Assembly: GCA_015060625.1 (NCBI GenBank)
Contig: SUYC01000017.1
Coordinates: 1-64,000, forward strand
Direction of reading: 5' to 3'
Length of the DNA stretch: 64,000 bases
DNA from: Xylanibacter ruminicola
Lineage (GTDB): Bacteria; Bacteroidota; Bacteroidia; Bacteroidales; Bacteroidaceae
Numbering within the stretch: the stretch's first letter is position 1; each line of letters opens with the position of its first letter. The notes beneath the pieces are model-generated. The model did no database searches. It had not been told where the DNA came from and worked only from the letters and a program-made list of their open reading frames with translations. Positions 33,442 through 42,527 of the stretch are shown in pieces. The position numbers and the translations under genes are program-made.

Positions 33442-35556
33442 ATGAAACTAGAGAAGCAATTGGCAATAGGCCTGAGTTTGCTTGCTATTGGTGCAAATGC
33501 CCAGACGGACATTTGGCGTGCTGATAGTTTGCAGGAGGTGGTGGTGACAGGTACTGGTACGCAGCACCTGCTGAAAGATGCGCCCGTGCAGACCGAAGTG
33601 ATCAGTCGCCGGCAGTTGCAGCAGTATGCCGGCAAGAGTATCGAGGATATCCTGTCGGGACTGACGGCATCGTTCGATTTCAGCGAGAACGATATGAGTA
33701 GCAGGTTGCAGATGAACGGTCTGGGCAACGCGTATGTGCTGATACTGATAGACGGTAGGCGCCTGCATGGTGATAATGGTGGCGAGAACGACCTGAGTCT
33801 TATCGACCCGCATAATATCGAGAAGATAGAAATCGTGAAGGGTGCCTCGAGTGCCCTCTATGGCAGTGATGCGATAGCTGGTGTGATCAATATCATCACC
33901 CGCAAGCATCGCGAACAGGGCGTGATGGTGGAGAACACCACGCGCGTGGGCTCTTATGGCGACATCAGGCAGCATAACGGCGTGGCGCTCAACTATGGTA
34001 AACTGTCGAGCTACACCAACTTCCAGTTGCAGCACTCCGACGGTTGGCAGAACACCGCCGAGGAAGCTATCCAACAAACGGAATACCACATCACCGACTC
34101 GCGCAACAAGACGGTGAACCGGCATACCAACTGGCAGATAGCTGAGCGACTGACTTATCAGCTCACGCCTGCCATCGAACTCTATGCCGACGGTAGCATC
34201 TACTGGAAGCGCATCTATCGCCCCTGCGGTCATCATCCCGGTGTGGACGTGAAGACATGGGATCTGCAGTACAACAATGCGTCGGCATCGGTAGGTGGTA
34301 AGTGGAAGCTGAACAAGACCGACGTGATTACGCTGGATGCCGACTGGAAGAAGCATGCCTATAACTACGCCTATACCGACACCACGCTGACAGATGGCTA
34401 TGTGAACGGCCGTTTTACCAATTATTTCCCTTACTTCCCCGGTGATAAGGAACTGCAGAGCGACCAGCGACTGACTAACATCTCGCTGAAAGGAATCTTT
34501 GCGTTGCCCTATGAGCAGCAGTTGAGTGCCGGACTGGAGTATCGCTACGACTGGTTGAAAGCGCCGATGCGTGTGGCTGGCGGAAAAGCGACTGACAATA
34601 CCGAAGCACTGTATGTGCAGAACGAGTGGGCACTGCTGGATCCACTCTATATCACTGGCGGTTTGCGACTGACGCGCAACGAGGGTTTCGGCACCCGACT
34701 GACACCCAAACTGTCAGCCATGCTGAAGTTGGGCGACCTGCGACTGCGAGCCACCTGGAGTCAGGGTTACAAGACACCTACGCCTAAGGAGTTGCACTAT
34801 CAGTATATCAAGAATATGAATGGTGTGTATCTCTACCTGGGCAATGAAGACCTGAAGGCACAGACCTCGAATTATTTCGGTGCCAGCGTGGAATATACCA
34901 TCGGGCACCTGACGCTGACCTTGGCGCCTTATATTAATAAGGTGGACCGCATGATCACGCTGGTGACCATACCTACCAAGCAGGCTCCGGGCGAACTGAT
35001 TACGAAATACGACCCCATCCGTGTGCGTCAATATCAGAATATGGAAGATGCCAAGACCTATGGCGTAGATTTCACCGTGCGCTATCAGGGTAAGCACTTC
35101 ACCGCTGGTGGTAGCTACAGCTATCTGGACACCGAAGCCAACCAGTATGACACTGAGAACGACGTGATGCAGAAGGTGACCATCGACGGTATGGCGCATC
35201 ACAAGGCCAACGTATATGCCACCTGGAACCATCAGTTCTCAAAGAAATACCAGTTGGGCGTGGGTATCTACGGACGCTTGAGCAGTAAGCGCTACTATCA
35301 GATAGACGGCGACGGCAAGGGTTATCAATTGTGGCGACTCTCAACCAATCATCAGATAGGCCGACTGCTGAAAGTGGATGCCGGTATCGACAACATCTTT
35401 GATTTCGTGGACCGCACGCCTCACGGACTGCATCTGGGTACCACCTCGCCAGGCAGAACCATCTACGCCTCGCTCACACTGAGATTCAATCAAGGTAAGA
35501 AACTATCAAATAAGTATAAGTCTAATTTTAATTACAACAACAATGAAACAGATTAA
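33442..35556 (+). CDS. btuB: TonB-dependent outer-membrane receptor, BtuB-type
   Basis: 704 aa from ATG 33442, with a signal peptide (LSLLAIGANAQ). A TonB box-like LQEVVVTGT is followed by the plug domain (DAPVQTEVISRRQLQQ; YGSDAIAGVINIIT) and a ~550-residue 22-strand barrel ending in an aromatic-rich strand. Controlled by the B12 riboswitch and followed by cobalamin genes, so corrinoid import is the likely job. Its end overlaps the cbiK start by 14 nt. Substrate assignment rests on context. Confidence 0.88.
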   Translation: MKLEKQLAIGLSLLAIGANAQTDIWRADSLQEVVVTGTGTQHLLKDAPVQTEVISRRQLQQYAGKSIEDILSGLTASFDFSENDMSSRLQMNGLGNAYVLILIDGRRLHGDNGGENDLSLIDPHNIEKIEIVKGASSALYGSDAIAGVINIITRKHREQGVMVENTTRVGSYGDIRQHNGVALNYGKLSSYTNFQLQHSDGWQNTAEEAIQQTEYHITDSRNKTVNRHTNWQIAERLTYQLTPAIELYADGSIYWKRIYRPCGHHPGVDVKTWDLQYNNASASVGGKWKLNKTDVITLDADWKKHAYNYAYTDTTLTDGYVNGRFTNYFPYFPGDKELQSDQRLTNISLKGIFALPYEQQLSAGLEYRYDWLKAPMRVAGGKATDNTEALYVQNEWALLDPLYITGGLRLTRNEGFGTRLTPKLSAMLKLGDLRLRATWSQGYKTPTPKELHYQYIKNMNGVYLYLGNEDLKAQTSNYFGASVEYTIGHLTLTLAPYINKVDRMITLVTIPTKQAPGELITKYDPIRVRQYQNMEDAKTYGVDFTVRYQGKHFTAGGSYSYLDTEANQYDTENDVMQKVTIDGMAHHKANVYATWNHQFSKKYQLGVGIYGRLSSKRYYQIDGDGKGYQLWRLSTNHQIGRLLKVDAGIDNIFDFVDRTPHGLHLGTTSPGRTIYASLTLRFNQGKKLSNKYKSNFNYNNNETD

Positions 35557-36703
35557 GTTTTTGATGCTGGCCATACTGACAGTAGTGGGCAGCGCACTGT
35601 TTACAGCTTGCGACAGCGATGATGACAACAAATCAACACAGTCGAACTATGACAGGTATCAGCAAGCTGTGAACCAGACCGTGAATGCCCAGAAGAAGAG
35701 CGACAAGGTGATTCTGCTGGTGGCTTTCGGTTCTACCTGGGAGCAGGCTTACGATACCTTTGATAAGGTGGTGGATGACTACAAGGCTAATTTCTCTGGC
35801 TGGGACGTGTATCTCTCTTTCTCTTCGGCCATCTGTATCAACAACGCCCGTGCTGGCGAGAATGTGGATCCTAAGGACTATTACGACCCCGAGCACTGGC
35901 TTACCGCTATCGGACTGGCTGGATATAAGCAGGTGGTGGTGCAGTCACTGCAGGTGATTCCTGGTGAGGAGTATCGCCGTGTGCGCGACAGCTATGTGAA
36001 GGACTTCATGAACAACCGTAATGGCGACTTCACTGATGCTTACATGAAGAGTCTGGACCGCCAGGTGGTTGTAGGTACCCCACTGATGGCTGAGGAGAGC
36101 GACGCCAAGACACTGGCTACCACACTGAACAACGAGGCTGACGTGAAGGCCGCTGTGGCTCAGGGTATCGTGGCTTTCATGGGTCATGGTAATCCAGAGG
36201 GTTACGACTACTATGGTGGTAACGTGCGCTACCTGCAGCTGGAGAACTACCTGCGTGACATCAATACCAACTACTATGTAGGTACTGTGGATATGGAGGA
36301 TACTTATGTAGATAATGTGCTGGAGCATGTGGCTGGTGGCGACTTTGATATTGCCGTAGGCGACGTGACTGTTAGCATGAGCTATGCTGCCAACAATGCC
36401 AAGAAGGCTCAGCTCTATCCGCTGATGAGTATCGCCGGTGACCACGCTCATAACGACATGGCTGACCCCGATGATGACGAGAGCTGGTTCTCTATGTTTA
36501 ATGCTGCAGGCATTGAGACTGCTGCCTATGAGACCAACTACACTGAGGCTTGCTGGAAGAAGTATAAGAGCGGCGAGGAGTATATCCCCGGACTGGCTGA
36601 GCGTAGTGCCGTGCGCAAGTTGTGGATGAACCACACCCGTGAGGCTATCGCCAAGCTGGGCACCGACGATGCCCTTTCGACTCCTACAACAGCTGCCGAA
36701 TAA
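35543..36703 (+). CDS. cbiK: Lipoprotein-form sirohydrochlorin cobaltochelatase (CbiK)
   Basis: 386 aa. It begins with a lipoprotein signal (LTVVGSALFTACDSDDD, Cys near residue 23) and an acidic linker, then a CbiK chelatase domain: KVILLVAFGSTWEQAYDTFD; QVVVQSLQVIPGEEY; IVAFMGHGNPEG with His215; and IAGDHAHNDMADPDDDESW with His301/His303. CbiK inserts cobalt into sirohydrochlorin, normally in the cytoplasm. The lipid signal places this one outside the inner membrane, between two TonB receptors. It may instead handle metal or tetrapyrroles in the envelope. About 90 residues longer than cytoplasmic CbiK. Confidence 0.85.
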   Translation: MKQIKFLMLAILTVVGSALFTACDSDDDNKSTQSNYDRYQQAVNQTVNAQKKSDKVILLVAFGSTWEQAYDTFDKVVDDYKANFSGWDVYLSFSSAICINNARAGENVDPKDYYDPEHWLTAIGLAGYKQVVVQSLQVIPGEEYRRVRDSYVKDFMNNRNGDFTDAYMKSLDRQVVVGTPLMAEESDAKTLATTLNNEADVKAAVAQGIVAFMGHGNPEGYDYYGGNVRYLQLENYLRDINTNYYVGTVDMEDTYVDNVLEHVAGGDFDIAVGDVTVSMSYAANNAKKAQLYPLMSIAGDHAHNDMADPDDDESWFSMFNAAGIETAAYETNYTEACWKKYKSGEEYIPGLAERSAVRKLWMNHTREAIAKLGTDDALSTPTTAAE

Positions 36704-36722
36704 TTAAGATTAGTTTTGTTAA

Positions 36723-38786
36723 ATGAGGATTAAATATTTCTCTTTCCTGGTGGTACTCCTTTCGGGGAGTACCGCCTTTTCACAAATTCATAAGACGGAC
36801 TCGAATGCTGTCCGTCGTTCGTATAACCTGAATCCTGTGGTTGTCACTGGCTCTGGTCATCACCAGCGCCTTAAGTCAACAGCCACACCAGTAAGAGTGC
36901 TCTCCAGTCAGGAGATGCGTGAACAAGGTATCACGACCTTCGACGGCGCACTCACACGCATGATGCCGCAGGCATCGATGGCGCCCAGTTCGATGGGTAG
37001 CTTTCTCAGACTGAACGGACTTGGCAATAAATACATCCTGATTCTGATAAACGGTCAGAAACTATCGGGCGACATCTCAAACAATGTGGATCTGAATCGT
37101 ATCAACATGTCGCGCGTAAAACGTATCGAGGTGCTTGATGGGGCTGCCTCGTCACTCTATGGTAGTGATGCCATCGCGGGTGTCATCAATATCATCACCG
37201 ATCAGCCTACACAGGATATGATGAGCGTCAGCAGCGACACGCGCGTGTCAGGGCATGGCGTGCTCACAGAGTCGGTTGGTCTCGACATCTTCAAGAATGG
37301 CTTCGGTTCCTATACCTCGTTTATGCATGATAGGGCCGACAGTTATCGTAACAACGACCTGGAACTGGTGAAAGGTTCCGACAAAGAAACTCAGGCGTCG
37401 ATAGCCCCGCTGTTCACCGGCTATCGCTCTGATATCATCGGACAGAAATTTACTTATACCCCCAATAAGCATTTGGCGCTGAATGCGGGTATAGACTATT
37501 CATATAAGATAACCGATCGCCCAGAAACACGTAGCGATATCACTGGCGGTACCGACTACGAGATGCGATACAAAGGACTGCGATGGAACGTGGGCGGAAT
37601 CTATAAGTTTACGGCCAAGAACTCGATTCAGGCCGATTTCGTGGTGGACCGTTTCCGTTATGGCAAGGAGTATGATGTGGCCACGAAGACCAATGCCATT
37701 GGCGACTACGTGCAGTCGAAGAAGCAACGCATGATGGAGGGACAGTTGAAAGCCATCCTGGGACTGACAGCGCACTCTACCACCATCTTCGGTGCCGACT
37801 GGCGCAAGGAGTATCTCAATGCCACCAGCGGTAATATCGACAGTCATGTGTATTCGCTCGCTGCCTATGCCCAGCACGAGATGACGCTGCTGAAGAACCT
37901 GACGGCGACACTGGGATTGCGACTGACGCATCATGAGACGTTTGACCAGCATCTCACACCAAAAGCCACACTGATGTATGCACCGGGAAACTTCAGATTC
38001 CGAGCTACTTACTCTGCCGGTTTCCGTGCACCTGGGCTCGATGAACTCTACTACCACTATTTCTCAGTGAATCGTGGTAAGGCACAGATCAGCTTTGGCA
38101 ATCAGGACCTGAAGCCTGAGAAGAGCAACTACTTCGCACTGAATGCTGAATATCGCACACAGGCTCTGGCTGTAAGTGTGACGGGCTATTTGAACCGTAT
38201 CAACGATATGGTGGTGAAACAGAATGTGGATGTGGATGATGCCAGTAGGCAGATGCTCATGACAGAATTCCCGGAGATGACACAGGACCAGGCCGACAAG
38301 ATGGTGAGCTACGCCCTGTATCAGAACAGTGATAAAGGCGACGTGAAGGGTGTGCAGATGAATGTGTCGGCTAATCTCTTCAGTGGTTTCAACCTCTCTG
38401 CCAACTATGTCTATACGTATGCCCGCACCCATAGTGGTGAGGTGTGGACGGTGCTGGAGCGCAGTATGCGCCATGCTGCTACGGTGGCAGCCAACTACCA
38501 TCATGCCTGGGGCAAATATGCACTCACCGTGAACCTGAATGGACGATTGCAGTCGAAGACTTATTATACGGGCAGTTATGAAGATGCGCCTGGTTTCGGT
38601 TTGTGGAACCTGCATACCACGCATGCGTTTGATGTGGCCAAGTGGGCTTATCTGGAGCCTAGCATCGGTGTAGATAATATCTTCGATAAGGTTGACCGTC
38701 GCTTAGACTCTTCTACGCGCAAGTATGCGCTATACACACCAGGACGCATGCTGGTGGTAGGACTGAAAGTGAAATTCAAAAACTAA
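36723..38786 (+). CDS. Second TonB-dependent receptor of the B12 operon
   Basis: 687 aa with a signal peptide (FLVVLLSGSTAFSQ). Plug domain motifs ATPVRVLSSQEMRE, SSMGSFLRLNGLGNKYILIL and YGSDAIAGVINIITDQ, then a barrel. It resembles the first receptor in the plug but diverges in the barrel, so the pair probably handles different corrinoids or related tetrapyrroles. Lies 19 nt after cbiK and 6 nt before cobJ-cbiC in the riboswitch-controlled unit. Confidence 0.87.
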   Translation: MRIKYFSFLVVLLSGSTAFSQIHKTDSNAVRRSYNLNPVVVTGSGHHQRLKSTATPVRVLSSQEMREQGITTFDGALTRMMPQASMAPSSMGSFLRLNGLGNKYILILINGQKLSGDISNNVDLNRINMSRVKRIEVLDGAASSLYGSDAIAGVINIITDQPTQDMMSVSSDTRVSGHGVLTESVGLDIFKNGFGSYTSFMHDRADSYRNNDLELVKGSDKETQASIAPLFTGYRSDIIGQKFTYTPNKHLALNAGIDYSYKITDRPETRSDITGGTDYEMRYKGLRWNVGGIYKFTAKNSIQADFVVDRFRYGKEYDVATKTNAIGDYVQSKKQRMMEGQLKAILGLTAHSTTIFGADWRKEYLNATSGNIDSHVYSLAAYAQHEMTLLKNLTATLGLRLTHHETFDQHLTPKATLMYAPGNFRFRATYSAGFRAPGLDELYYHYFSVNRGKAQISFGNQDLKPEKSNYFALNAEYRTQALAVSVTGYLNRINDMVVKQNVDVDDASRQMLMTEFPEMTQDQADKMVSYALYQNSDKGDVKGVQMNVSANLFSGFNLSANYVYTYARTHSGEVWTVLERSMRHAATVAANYHHAWGKYALTVNLNGRLQSKTYYTGSYEDAPGFGLWNLHTTHAFDVAKWAYLEPSIGVDNIFDKVDRRLDSSTRKYALYTPGRMLVVGLKVKFKN

Positions 38787-38792
38787 GAGGAT

Positions 38793-40193
38793 ATGGGAAA
38801 GATTATCGTAGCTGGCATTGGTCCTGGTTCGCAGCAGGACATCACACCTGCAGTGCTCGAGGCAGTGCGACAGGCCGACGTGATAGTGGGCTATCAGTAT
38901 TACTTCCAGTTTATCATGCCTTATGTAAAGGCCGACTGTGAGTGTATCGACACGGGCATGAAGAAGGAACGCCAGCGCGCTGAACAGGCTTTTGAACTGG
39001 CCGAACAGGATAAGACGGTGGTGGTAATATCTTCGGGTGATGCCGGCATCTACGGTATGACGCCCTTGATCTATGAGATGCGCCGCGAACGTGGCTCGGA
39101 TATCGAAATCGTGTCGCTGCCGGGCATATCCGCCTTCCAGAAGGCTGCCTCACTGTTGGGTGCGCCTATCGGGCATGATATGTGTATCATCTCGATGAGC
39201 GACCTGATGACGCCCTGGGAGGTGATAGAACGTCGCATAGTGGCGGCTGCGATGGGTGACTTTGTGACGGCGGTCTATAATCCCAAATCGCATGGGCGCT
39301 ACTGGCAGCTGTATCGCTTGCAAGAGATATTCCTGCAGCATCGTTCGGCTGAAACACCTGTGGGCTATGTGCGCCAGGCGGGGCGCGACGACGAGGTGGT
39401 GAAGTTGACGACTCTCGGCGCTTTCGACCCTGAGGATGTGGATATGTTTACCGTCATCCTCATTGGTAATTCGCAGTCTTATATCTCCGACGGCAAATTT
39501 ATCACCCCGCGCGGCTATTACCGTGAGGTGGTGGCTGAAGGCGAGAAAGTGGGGCAGAACATCATGATAACCTCATTCCGCACCATCGCAAAGGAACTGA
39601 AACGACAGGACTATCCGCTCGACCATAAATGGGCACTGCTGCATGCCATCCATACTACAGCCGACTTTGATATGGAGAATATCCTGTATTCTGACGAAGG
39701 GGCTGTAGGAACGCTCTATCAGAAGGTGAAGGATGGCACACTGAAGACGATCATCAGCGATGTGACGATGGTGACCAGTGGTATCCGCAAGGGGGCGGTA
39801 GAGCGACTGGGTCTTGAGGTGAAATGTTATCTCTCAGACCCACGTGCCACTGAGATGGCTGAGCGCTTGGGTATCACGCGTACGCAGGCTGGCATCCGTC
39901 TGGCTGTGGAGGAGCATCCTGATGCACTGTTTGCTTTTGGCAATGCACCAACAGCGCTTATGGAACTGTGTGAACTGGTGCGCAAAGGCAAAGCGCATCC
40001 AGCCGGTATCATCGCGGCACCTGTGGGGTTTGTGCATGTGTGCGAGTCGAAACACATGGTGAAACCTTTCCGCGATATTCCCAAATTGATAGTGGAAGGA
40101 CGTAAAGGCGGTAGCAATCTGGCTGCGACACTCTGTAATGCGATTCTGACTTTTGATGATGCTGCACAACTAAAACCTGGTCGCGACTTATGA
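38793..40193 (+). CDS. Fused precorrin-3B C17-methyltransferase (CobJ/CbiH) and precorrin-8X methylmutase (CbiC)
   Basis: 466 aa. Residues 1-~245 are CobJ/CbiH (IIVAGIGPGSQQDITPAVLE; ISSGDAGIYGM; LPGISAFQKAASLLGAPIGHD), which performs ring contraction with C17 methylation. Residues ~260-466 are CbiC/CobH (ILYSDEGAVGTLYQKVKDG; VTSGIRKG; AFGNAPTALMELCEL; HPAGIIAAPVGFVHVCESK), which moves the C11 methyl to C12. Overlaps cobQ by 4 nt. Confidence 0.94.
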   Translation: MGKIIVAGIGPGSQQDITPAVLEAVRQADVIVGYQYYFQFIMPYVKADCECIDTGMKKERQRAEQAFELAEQDKTVVVISSGDAGIYGMTPLIYEMRRERGSDIEIVSLPGISAFQKAASLLGAPIGHDMCIISMSDLMTPWEVIERRIVAAAMGDFVTAVYNPKSHGRYWQLYRLQEIFLQHRSAETPVGYVRQAGRDDEVVKLTTLGAFDPEDVDMFTVILIGNSQSYISDGKFITPRGYYREVVAEGEKVGQNIMITSFRTIAKELKRQDYPLDHKWALLHAIHTTADFDMENILYSDEGAVGTLYQKVKDGTLKTIISDVTMVTSGIRKGAVERLGLEVKCYLSDPRATEMAERLGITRTQAGIRLAVEEHPDALFAFGNAPTALMELCELVRKGKAHPAGIIAAPVGFVHVCESKHMVKPFRDIPKLIVEGRKGGSNLAATLCNAILTFDDAAQLKPGRDL

Positions 40194-41611
40194 AGAAGTT
40201 ACACCCACTGATGTTCGTTGGTACAGGCAGTGATGTGGGTAAGAGCATCCTAGCTGCAGCCTTCTGTCGCATCTTCCGTCAGGATGGATATGCGCCAGCG
40301 CCTTTTAAAGCACAGAATATGGCGCTTAACTCTTATGCCACACCCGACGGTTTCGAGATAGGGCGTGCACAGGCTGTACAGGCCGAGGCGGCTGGCATCC
40401 CTTGTGAGACGGATATGAATCCGCTACTTCTTAAACCCAGTTCTGACCATACGTCGCAAGTGGTGCTGCATGGCAAGCCATTGGGCAATAAGCATGCCTA
40501 CGACTACTGGCGGCGGGGCTGTTCCGATATCGATTACCGACAGGAAGTATGCGGAGCCTTCGATCGCTTGGCGGCTCGCTATAATCCCATCGTGATGGAG
40601 GGCGCTGGCAGTATCTCGGAAATCAATTTGCGTGCAACCGACTTGGTGAATCTGCCGATGGCACGCCATGCGCAGGCGGATGTGATACTGGTGGGTGACA
40701 TTGATAGAGGTGGCGTGTTTGCATCGGTCTATGGCAGTATTGCGCTGCAGACGCCCGAGGACAGGAAACTCATCAAGGGTATCATCATCAATAAGTTCCG
40801 GGGTGACATGCGCCTTTTCGACGAGGGGCGACGGATGCTCGAGGATCTGTGTGGAGTACCTGTGTTAGGCGTGGTGCCATACTATAAGGATATCTATATC
40901 GACGAGGAGGATTCGGTGGCGCTGGAGCAGAAGCGCCGGCAGTTGATAGCTGGTAAGGTGAACGTGGCAGTGGTGCTGTTGCGACATATCTCCAATTATA
41001 CCGATTTCGACACCCTGGAGCGTCATCCGCGTGTGAACCTGTTTTATACCAATAATATCTCGGATCTGGAGCAGGCTGATATCATCATCCTGCCTGGCAC
41101 GAAATCAACCCTCGACGACCTGTTGGAGTTGCGTCGGAACGGTTGTGCACAGACTATCATGCGCGCCCATCGCGATGGTAAGATGGTGATAGGTATCTGT
41201 GGTGGTTATCAGATGCTGGGACTTTCGGTGGATGATCCTGATGGTGTGGAAGGTTCGATAGCCAGTCTGCCTGGTCTTGGACTGCTGCCCATCCACACCA
41301 CCATGAGCGCAGAGAAGACCACCCGTCAGGTGAGTTTCCTGTTTAATGGTCAGACCTGTCAGGGTTACGAGATTCATCAGGGCGTGAGTGATACCGATGA
41401 GATGATCATGCAGACGGATCATTGTATTGGTACATATATTCACGGTTTCCTCGACAATCAGTCGGTTATCGACTATCTGTTGGGTACTAAGCAGACTGTC
41501 ACAGCGCAGGATGCCGATTCTTTTAAGAACGAGCAGTATAATAAGTTGGCAGCCCACGTGCACCAGCATGTTGATATACAGCGTATTTATGAGATAATGA
41601 GTCATGATTAA
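40190..41611 (+). CDS. cobQ: Cobyric acid synthase
   Basis: 473 aa. N-terminal dethiobiotin synthetase-like ATPase domain (MFVGTGSDVGKSILAAAFCRIF; FKAQNMALNSYAT; EGAGSISEINLRATDLVN) and C-terminal glutamine amidotransferase (ILPGTKSTLDDLLEL; VIGICGGYQMLG with the catalytic Cys). It amidates side chains b, d, e and g. Coupled to cobJ-cbiC (4-nt overlap) and to cbiB (8-nt overlap). Confidence 0.95.
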   Translation: MKKLHPLMFVGTGSDVGKSILAAAFCRIFRQDGYAPAPFKAQNMALNSYATPDGFEIGRAQAVQAEAAGIPCETDMNPLLLKPSSDHTSQVVLHGKPLGNKHAYDYWRRGCSDIDYRQEVCGAFDRLAARYNPIVMEGAGSISEINLRATDLVNLPMARHAQADVILVGDIDRGGVFASVYGSIALQTPEDRKLIKGIIINKFRGDMRLFDEGRRMLEDLCGVPVLGVVPYYKDIYIDEEDSVALEQKRRQLIAGKVNVAVVLLRHISNYTDFDTLERHPRVNLFYTNNISDLEQADIIILPGTKSTLDDLLELRRNGCAQTIMRAHRDGKMVIGICGGYQMLGLSVDDPDGVEGSIASLPGLGLLPIHTTMSAEKTTRQVSFLFNGQTCQGYEIHQGVSDTDEMIMQTDHCIGTYIHGFLDNQSVIDYLLGTKQTVTAQDADSFKNEQYNKLAAHVHQHVDIQRIYEIMSHD

Positions 41612-42527
41612 TCCGATAGCATTATTGATAGGTTGGCTACTCGATTTGATATTCGGCGACCCAGTGAGGTTGCCGCATCCAATCGTGTGGTTTGGGCGGA
41701 TGATTGCCTTTGGTGAGAAGCATCTGAATCGCGGCACCCACCGCCAACTGAAAGGCGCCCTATTGGCCGTATCCTTGATAGTCGGCATCTTCACCATCGC
41801 GTGGCTCATCCGCGAGCAACTCGATTGCCAAGTTCCATGTTCCATGCTCTTCGACGCTGTCGTCGTGTTCTACTGTCTGGCTGGCACCACGCTGATTCGT
41901 GAAGTGCGCCAGGTGTTTCTGGCATTAGACCGCTCATTGGACGAGGGTAGGGCGCAGGTGGCTCGTATCGTGGGGCGCGACACCTCGGAGCTGTCGGCCC
42001 AGGAGGTACGTACGGCGGCACTCGAGACGCTGGCCGAGAACCTGAGCGACGGTGTGATAGCACCGCTGTTCTGGTTGATGTTGCTGGGAACACCAGGCAT
42101 GCTGGCCTACAAGATGGTGAACACACTCGACTCGATGATTGGTTATCGCACGGCGCGCTATCTGCAGTTTGGTTGTTGGGCGGCGCATATCGATGATATC
42201 GCCAATTATATCCCAGCCCGACTCACAGCCCTGCTGATGGGGGGAAAGTGGCGGTTTGTGCGTAAGTATGGGCGCTGCCATGCGTCGCCCAACAGTGGCT
42301 ATCCTGAGGCGGCACTGGCCAGTATCCTGAACTGCAGGTTTGGCGGTCCGCATAAATACTTTGGCGAGGTGTTCGATAAGCCTTATATCGGTGAAAATGA
42401 TCGTGAACTGACTACGGCGGACATGAAAACAGCTGTCCGCGTGAACCGGACAGCTGAAGTATTGATGATAGGCATCGTGCTTGCTGCAAGCACGCTTATC
42501 CTACTTTTATCTCAATCGTCTTACTGA
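41604..42527 (+). CDS. cbiB: Adenosylcobinamide-phosphate synthase
   Basis: 307 aa. CbiB/CobD membrane protein: LDLIFGDPVRLPHPIVWFG, LAENLSDGVIAPLFW, MVNTLDSMIGY and CHASPNSGYPEAALA, with several membrane helices. It attaches aminopropanol phosphate to cobyric acid. Last gene of the riboswitch-controlled unit. Its final 32 nt overlap the end of the convergent GH2 gene. The threonine-phosphate decarboxylase that would supply its substrate is not in the window. Confidence 0.94.
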   Translation: MINPIALLIGWLLDLIFGDPVRLPHPIVWFGRMIAFGEKHLNRGTHRQLKGALLAVSLIVGIFTIAWLIREQLDCQVPCSMLFDAVVVFYCLAGTTLIREVRQVFLALDRSLDEGRAQVARIVGRDTSELSAQEVRTAALETLAENLSDGVIAPLFWLMLLGTPGMLAYKMVNTLDSMIGYRTARYLQFGCWAAHIDDIANYIPARLTALLMGGKWRFVRKYGRCHASPNSGYPEAALASILNCRFGGPHKYFGEVFDKPYIGENDRELTTADMKTAVRVNRTAEVLMIGIVLAASTLILLLSQSSY

